Shown here: in pieces, positions 17,310-21,223 of the stretch
How the letters are laid out: every line of letters begins with the position of its first letter
Numbering within the stretch: position 1 is the first letter of the stretch
Origin: an uncultured Clostridium sp.
Lineage (GTDB): Bacteria > Bacillota > Clostridia > Clostridiales > Clostridiaceae
Direction: 5' to 3'
NCBI RefSeq assembly: GCF_900769625.1
Contig: NZ_CAAGHK010000067.1
Span: 1-21,223 of the forward strand
DNA length: 21,223 nt
Translations under genes and position numbers: made by a program
Notes under the pieces: generated by a model
Databases searched by the model: none
The model's input: the letters and a program-made list of their open reading frames with translations, nothing else
Told to the model about the DNA's origin: nothing

Positions 17310-17347
17310 CTTCTGTATAATCCGTATGTCTAAGGATTATACAGAAG
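17310..17347. repeat. 14-bp perfect inverted repeat in araC leader
   Basis: CTTCTGTATAATCC (17310-17323) and its exact complement GGATTATACAGAAG (17334-17347) are separated by ten bases. Each arm contains TATAAT, one per strand, so the element could hold divergent -10 boxes or be a palindromic operator. A second small palindrome, AAACAGA-TT-TCTGTTT (17284-17299), lies just upstream and shares the TTCTGT word. The hairpin is 68 bases before the regulator's ATG. It is not followed at once by a T-run, so a simple terminator is less likely. Confidence 0.7.
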
Positions 17348-17414
17348 AATTATTTATTGTTTTTATAATATCAGTATATATTAAATCTTGACATCACAAA
17401 GGCAGGTACAATAT

Positions 17415-18416
17415 ATGATTTCTAAAACTACAAAAGAATTTCAAAATACAGTTTTAAATAAAATAACTTTTTTACCATATGAAATGAAAGACTACACTCT
17501 CTACAAAAATATAAAAAGACCTGAACTTGGGTATTTCATAAAATACAGCCGTGAAGGATATTATGACTTTGGTATAGGTGATTATACTATTCCATCTGAT
17601 TTTTCTTTATCTTTCAGCCATGATGAAGAACTTATTCGTTTTGGAACAGTATATACTGGCGAGACAGAATTTGAAATTGATAATAATCCTGTTTCTTCTT
17701 TTACTCCCTCTTCCTTTTTTGTTTCTGAAAAGAATTTGAGTGGCAGGCAGGTGTGGAAAAAAGGCCAGCATTTTCATGGAGCAGAAATAACGATTTATAA
17801 AAAATACTTTCAAGAAATAATAGGTGCTAAATTTCATCAGACTATAGACTTTGACAGCTTTATTACTAACTACACTTATCACTATCTTCCCTTAGAAATC
17901 GCAGTTATTATTCAAAAGCTGAGAAGCCTTTCTGAAGTTCAGAAGCTTACACCTCTGTATTTAGAAAGCAAGATTATGGAATCAATTGCTATACTATATA
18001 ATGAAATATCATCTCCTGAAAATACATTTACTAACCAGTTAAATTATGGTCAGATTAAGATTGGTAAGGAAAGATATGTTTCTCTCTCTTTATCAGATGT
18101 AAATGCCTTGAAAAAAGCTCATGATATTCTCACAAAAGAAGCTCTTAATCCTCCTACAATAAAAAGTTTAAGCAAAATGGTTTTTTTGAATGAGCAGAAG
18201 CTTAAAGCTGGTTTTTCTGCTAAATATCATATGTCTATAGGACAATATACTGCTTCAATAAGAATGGCCATGGCTGAAACGCTTTTATCAACAACCGAAC
18301 TAAATATTGATGAAATAGCAAAAAAGATTGGATATAATCACAGTGGGAACTTTGTGAAAATGTTCAAAAAAACTCATGGTAAAACTCCACTTGCTTTTAG
18401 AAAATCAAAAATCTGA
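17415..18416 (+). CDS. AraC-family regulator beside iron-chelate operon
   Basis: Transcription factor of 333 residues. The C-terminal third (about 243-333) is the AraC/XylS double helix-turn-helix: first unit TIKSLSKMVFLNEQKLKAGF, second unit NIDEIAKKIGYNHSGNFVKM followed by FKKTHGKTPLAFRK. The N-terminal region, with EFEIDNNPVSSFTPSSFF, is a cupin-like or PchR/YbtA-like sensory half seen in regulators of siderophore uptake. It is divergent from the Fur-box operon and shares its promoter region, so it probably activates that operon when the ligand is imported. I chose ATG 17415 because AAAGGCAGG lies eight bases before it; an upstream in-frame TTG at 17388 lacks a site. A terminator follows. 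Confidence 0.9.
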   Translation: MISKTTKEFQNTVLNKITFLPYEMKDYTLYKNIKRPELGYFIKYSREGYYDFGIGDYTIPSDFSLSFSHDEELIRFGTVYTGETEFEIDNNPVSSFTPSSFFVSEKNLSGRQVWKKGQHFHGAEITIYKKYFQEIIGAKFHQTIDFDSFITNYTYHYLPLEIAVIIQKLRSLSEVQKLTPLYLESKIMESIAILYNEISSPENTFTNQLNYGQIKIGKERYVSLSLSDVNALKKAHDILTKEALNPPTIKSLSKMVFLNEQKLKAGFSAKYHMSIGQYTASIRMAMAETLLSTTELNIDEIAKKIGYNHSGNFVKMFKKTHGKTPLAFRKSKI

Positions 18417-18430
18417 TTAATGTTAAATAA

Positions 18431-18480
18431 AAAAGAATGTAGTTGATTTGTCTATGCAAATCTTTCTACATTCCTTTTAA
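18431..18480 (+). terminator. Terminator after araC-family gene
   Basis: A long hairpin: GAATGTAG (18435-18442) pairs with CTACATTC (18466-18473), and inside it GATTTG (18445-18450) pairs with CAAATC (18457-18462), with a small internal bulge and a six-base loop. A-rich sequence before and CTTTT after complete the pattern of an intrinsic terminator, 14 bases past the regulator's stop. Confidence 0.8.
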
Positions 18481-18495
18481 AGCAAATAATCCTGC

Positions 18496-18660
18496 TTATT
18501 GTATATTTTTATAATATAGTTCGTACATTTCTATGCAAATTAATTTATCCTCAATATCATTAAAGTATTCTTTATGCTCTTCAGTTAAAACATTCTCATC
18601 ATTGATTTTATAAATTACCTTGTTCTTAATCTTATTCAACATAATATAAAGAATAATCAT
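18496..18660 (-). CDS. Possible small protein, 54 residues, unknown
   Basis: A minus-strand frame of 54 codons lies between the araC terminator and the amidohydrolase stop. The product begins MIILYIMLNKIKNKV and continues with a charged, helix-prone stretch, NVLTEEHKEYFNDIEDKL, and an aromatic end, YELYYKNIQ. A second ATG at 18642 could also be the start. Neither start has a strong ribosome-binding site (GAG-like bases only), which lowers confidence. The residue mix looks protein-like and the frame fills the gap without stops. It could be a small protein read from amidohydrolase transcripts, or a remnant. I do not recognise it. Confidence 0.35.
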   Translation of the reverse strand: MIILYIMLNKIKNKVIYKINDENVLTEEHKEYFNDIEDKLICIEMYELYYKNIQ

Positions 18661-18711
18661 ATACTCTCAAAGCCTGTACAGACTAAGATAACCTGTTTAT
18701 TCTCTAAATTT

Positions 18712-19893
18712 TTAATTATTTTTCAGCCATGAAATAGCCGAATATGTATGAATAGCTGCACCTGTAGCCAGTATGTCTTCATTAAATACTACTTTGGAAT
18801 TATGCATTGCCTGACCATATAACGGATTTTCCTGTCTGATGCCAGCACCTAACATAATATAAAGACTTGGAACTTCATATGAATAAGAAGCAAAATCTTC
18901 TGATCCCATTCCACCCTCTTCAAATAATATTACTGACTTTTCACCTAATAAATCCTTCAGATAAAGCGTGACTTCTTTTGCTAAATCATTATTATTAGTT
19001 AATGGCGGCACAGATGATAATTCTATTAATTCAGCTTCTCCTCTAAACATCTTAGCAGTAGAAACTACTATATCATTCATTCTATTAAATATAAATTCTC
19101 CAATTTCTTTATCCAGACTTCTAATAGTACCTTCCATTATTACTTCCTCAGGAATTACATTAGGTGCTTCTCCTCCTGAAAACTTACCTATTGTTAAAAC
19201 CACAGGCTTAGTTGCAGATACTTCTCTAGAAATTATCTCTTGTAAAGATAAATAAATATGTGCTGCTATATTTATTGGATCAACTCCTGTCTCCGGCATA
19301 GCTCCATGAGATCCAGTTCCTTTTACAATTATTCTAAATCTATTACATCCAGCTATGCTCGTTCCTAATCCGCACAATACAAGATTTGAAGGCGTTCCAG
19401 AATGAACATGCATTGCCATGGCTGCATCTACATCAGGATTTTTAAGAACTCCTGCTTGTATCATTTTTTTAGCACCAGTAAAGCCTTCTTCATCCGGCTG
19501 AAATACTAATTTTACTCTCCCCTCTATTTTATCTTGATTCTGCTTCAAGAGCTTGGCCGCACCTAAAAGCATAGCTGTATGCATATCGTGGCCACATGCA
19601 TGCATACAACCATTATCTGACTTAAAGTCACATTCAGTTTCTTCCTTTACCGGTAGTGCATCCATATCTGCCCTTAATAAAAATGTTTTTCCTGGTTTAC
19701 TTCCTTCAATTGTTGCAACTATACCGCTTTCACATATTTCCTCTGGATCATATCCAAATTCCCTTAGCTTGTCTATTATGTAAGCTTTAGTTTTTGGTAG
19801 CGATTCACCAACTTCTGGGCTGCTATGTATGGTTCTTCTAAATTCTATCAAATCTTCTTGTATCGCTTTAGCTTGATTCATAATTTCATTCAT
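18712..19893 (-). CDS. M20-family amidohydrolase
   Basis: Metal-dependent cytoplasmic hydrolase of the M20D group (hippurate / N-acyl-amino-acid / N-acetyl-diaminopimelate deacylase-like), 393 residues. Key elements: LRADMDALP (73-81), the metal-binding HACGHD with Cys100 and His102, catalytic and metal Glu135/Glu136 in FQPDEEG, MHVHSGTPS with His162/His164, a dimerisation lid starting near GTGSHGAMPETGVDPIN, and the late MHNSKV with the last His. All ligands seem present, so it should be active. It probably releases amino acids from N-acyl conjugates, but the substrate cannot be fixed. It appears monocistronic: GAGGT precedes the ATG, and TATAAT at 19912-19917 (minus strand) may be its -10. 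Confidence 0.9.
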   Translation of the reverse strand: MNEIMNQAKAIQEDLIEFRRTIHSSPEVGESLPKTKAYIIDKLREFGYDPEEICESGIVATIEGSKPGKTFLLRADMDALPVKEETECDFKSDNGCMHACGHDMHTAMLLGAAKLLKQNQDKIEGRVKLVFQPDEEGFTGAKKMIQAGVLKNPDVDAAMAMHVHSGTPSNLVLCGLGTSIAGCNRFRIIVKGTGSHGAMPETGVDPINIAAHIYLSLQEIISREVSATKPVVLTIGKFSGGEAPNVIPEEVIMEGTIRSLDKEIGEFIFNRMNDIVVSTAKMFRGEAELIELSSVPPLTNNNDLAKEVTLYLKDLLGEKSVILFEEGGMGSEDFASYSYEVPSLYIMLGAGIRQENPLYGQAMHNSKVVFNEDILATGAAIHTYSAISWLKNN

Positions 19894-20060
19894 ATAAAAT
19901 ACCTCGCTTATATTATAGTTTTAATAAATTATTTAAAATATTGTAAATAATATTACATATTCTTTCTGAAACTTTATCAATTAAATTTAAGGCAATCCTC
20001 TTAGTTCCTATCACTGTCAAGTTTTTCAATAAAAATTTGATAACGTTTCTAAAATGTAAA

Positions 20061-20567
20061 TTATCTTATGATTTTTTCAAAAGCAATCCTCCAGTTTCCG
20101 TCTTCCAGAATAATTTTTCCGCAGTATTTGAAATGGTTTTTTTCAATCATCTTCTGCATAGACTTATTGTCTTCGTGGGTATCAATCTTGATGCTGTAAA
20201 CATTATTGATTCTACACATTTCACATACTTTATCAATTATCTGTGATGATAGTCCAATTCCCTTGTAATTATTATCCACAGCTACTCTGTGAATGACTGC
20301 ATATTTTTCGTTGCTTAGCCACTGACCTTCATAGATTACATTATATGTTTTCTCTTTATCAAAGGAAACTGCCGCTGTTGCTACAACTTCACCATCTTTT
20401 AATAAAACATAGCTGATTCCATTATCAATGTCGTTTTGTATTGTTTCTATGTTTGGATAATTATTCTGCCATTGATCAATTCCCTGTTCTTTGAAATAAT
20501 ACTGTGCCTGTCTGATTATATTCATTACTTTATTTATATCTTCTTTAACTGTTTTTCTGAATTCCAT
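20061..20567 (-). CDS. GNAT-family N-acetyltransferase
   Basis: Acetyl-CoA-dependent N-acetyltransferase of unknown substrate, 168 residues. The acetyl-CoA-binding motif is IHRVAVDNNYKGIGLSSQII (92-111), where NNYKGIG stands for the usual Q/R-x-x-G-x-G/A loop. Motif B follows as IDTHEDNKSMQKMIEKNHF. An aromatic N-terminal region (DQWQNNYPN) probably forms the substrate pocket. I chose ATG 20567, which follows AAAGGAG with eight bases between; the longer in-frame start at 20606 overlaps that site. It is a single gene and not obviously tied to the neighbouring genes. Confidence 0.88.
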   Translation of the reverse strand: MEFRKTVKEDINKVMNIIRQAQYYFKEQGIDQWQNNYPNIETIQNDIDNGISYVLLKDGEVVATAAVSFDKEKTYNVIYEGQWLSNEKYAVIHRVAVDNNYKGIGLSSQIIDKVCEMCRINNVYSIKIDTHEDNKSMQKMIEKNHFKYCGKIILEDGNWRIAFEKIIR

Positions 20568-20669
20568 CTCCTTTTCTCCTTTGTTATGCAAATAATAATT
20601 TTTCATTTTCTTATAATATCAGCAAAAATAACTTATCTTTTTTCTGATAACAGTAGGAAATTCCTTATA

Positions 20670-20705
20670 TTAATAGTATAAGTTATTCATAACTTATACT
20701 ATTAA
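20670..20705. repeat. 36-bp AT-rich palindrome (17-bp arms)
   Basis: Perfect inverted repeat: TTAATAGTATAAGTTAT (20670-20686), two bases, then the exact complement at 20689-20705. The arms are nearly all A/T, so this may be an operator, a weak hairpin ending transcription of the truncated gene upstream, or part of a miniature mobile element. No T-run follows on either strand. It lies about 100 bases before the GNAT start on the minus strand. Confidence 0.75.
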
Positions 20706-20735
20706 GCAACATTCCTATATCAGTATTATAACATC

Positions 20736-20843
20736 TTAAAATGTCAATTTCATGTCATAACATACTGCTCCGCCATGAACAAACTTTGATACTCCTTCAT
20801 TGACAAAGACGAACTTTTCACGCTTTATTTTTTTAAGAATATA
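20736..20843 (-). other. In-frame tail after the reductase stub stop
   Basis: Directly after the TAG of the reductase stub, the same minus-strand frame stays open for another 35 codons to TAA. It reads YILKKIKREKFVFVNEG and then SKFVHGGAVCYDMKLTF. The second half looks like real protein, with a GGAVCYD motif I cannot assign. There is no start codon with a ribosome-binding site at its beginning. It is either the decayed end of another gene or readthrough sequence. Confidence 0.35.
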
Positions 20844-21077
20844 CTATTTTAGAACTTCCTCTATAAACTTGTCTTTGCCTATTTTATCCATAACATGAGA
20901 AATTCTTTCACCTTTTTGCCCGACTTTTTTATAATAATCCATTATCTTATCTACAACTGGAATTATTTCTTCTTCCTTAAATATCTTTCCCAATGAATCA
21001 CCCATTCTCATTCCACGGCCAAATCTTCCTCCTATAAAAATTTCTCGTTCTGTTAAGTTATATGAACATTGCTCTTC
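20844..21077 (-). pseudogene. C-terminal stub of sulfite/nitrite-reductase-like protein
   Basis: About 77 codons, open at the 5' side with no start. The text EIFIGGRFGRGMRMGDSL, then EEEIIPVVDKIMDYYKK and GQKGERISHVMDKIG, fits the end of the nitrite/sulfite reductase 4Fe-4S (sirohaem) family, in which GGR.GR..R.G, the helix ending in a Tyr/Phe-rich stretch, and GERF..T..R.G are typical. The catalytic iron-sulfur and sirohaem parts would lie upstream and are missing: the frame stops at 21078-21080, near where an insertion sequence begins. I infer disruption by that element, so the gene is probably dead here. Confidence 0.7.
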
Positions 21078-21223
21078 TCAATCTAAGTGAATATAATAAG
21101 TTTAACTAGAACTAAGTATCCCCCCTTTGAAAGGAGAAGAACAATGAACAAAACAAAATTAAAATGTCCTCGCTGTCACTCTGACCAACTATATAAGTTT
21201 AGTTTAGATAAGCAAGTTAATCA
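21070..21223 (+). mobile_element. Left end of an insertion sequence, cut by window end
   Basis: Homology to the reductase stops near 21065, and a transposase-like gene with its own ribosome-binding site begins at 21144. The element's left boundary therefore lies between about 21062 and 21120. I cannot define the terminal inverted repeat or target duplication, because the right end is outside the window. A family (possibly one of those with an N-terminal zinc ribbon) cannot be assigned safely. Confidence 0.55.
21144..21223 (+). CDS. Transposase N-terminus, partial (zinc-ribbon type)
   Basis: The first 26 residues only. The frame starts with ATG eight bases after AAAGGAG and reads MNKTKLKCPRCHSDQLYKFS before the window ends. 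A CPRC at residues 8-11 followed by a short hydrophobic turn is the first half of a zinc ribbon, as found at the N-terminus of several insertion-sequence transposases; the second Cys pair would be past the edge. It reads away from the truncated reductase, which supports an insertion there. Confidence 0.6.
   Translation, partial: MNKTKLKCPRCHSDQLYKFSLDKQVN

Noticed and set aside
20844..20846. TAG after the reductase stub as a pyrrolysine codon or programmed readthrough
   Set aside because: Family members normally end near this point and the gene is truncated; no pyrrolysine genes are visible. The tail is reported only as an observation.
1..21223. CRISPR arrays, tRNA or rRNA genes, known riboswitches, phage or defence modules
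   Set aside because: No regularly spaced repeats, no cloverleaf or rRNA-like sequence and no signature proteins were found on reading; SbcCD is a housekeeping nuclease here, not a defence system.

Overview
This is a low-GC, AT-rich chromosomal window from what looks like an anaerobic, probably spore-forming member of the Clostridia. The reasons are the strong GGAGG ribosome-binding sites, the Feo system with its small FeoB-associated Cys-rich protein, a FliB-type Cys-rich protein, a coat-like Tyr/Pro/Arg-rich protein, and a consensus Bacillus-type Fur box. No species can be named from the sequence alone. Most genes lie on the minus strand, and no tRNA, rRNA or CRISPR array was seen.

Layout. 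Positions 1-849 are gene-poor and hold one short ORF with good initiation signals (521-676). Positions 850-5192 hold sbcD and sbcC, a translationally coupled DNA-end nuclease pair. Positions 5522-8927 hold a ferrous-iron uptake cluster, in transcription order feoA-like 2, feoA, feoB and a Cys-rich membrane protein. FeoB carries a strongly acidic loop of about 110 residues between its first two membrane segments. Positions 9121-9325 are a decayed IS256-family transposase fragment. A FliB-like Cys-rich protein (9362-10570), a self-contained 73-residue gene with its own promoter and terminator (10780-11044) and a coat-like protein (11265-11753) follow.

Positions 11985-17075 are one tightly packed minus-strand operon: substrate-binding lipoprotein, two FecCD permeases, ATPase and an MFS transporter. 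Apart from one 91-base gap, its genes overlap by 1-14 bases. Its promoter has an exact 15-bp Fur box filling the spacer between -35 and -10. An AraC-type regulator (17415-18416) is divergently transcribed, and its leader carries a 14-bp perfect inverted repeat. Then come a possible 54-residue small protein, an M20 amidohydrolase (18712-19893) and a GNAT acetyltransferase (20061-20567). The right edge is disturbed: a 36-bp AT-rich palindrome, the C-terminal stub of a sulfite/nitrite-reductase-like protein, and the start of an insertion sequence that runs off the window.

Together the window is mainly iron-acquisition territory. It has Fe2+ import by Feo, probably chelated-Fe3+ import by the ABC system, possible efflux by the MFS protein, and predicted Fur plus AraC control. 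All families recognised are known. The least explained items are the acidic FeoB loop, the araC leader repeat, the far-right palindrome with its readthrough-like tail, and three small proteins of unknown role.
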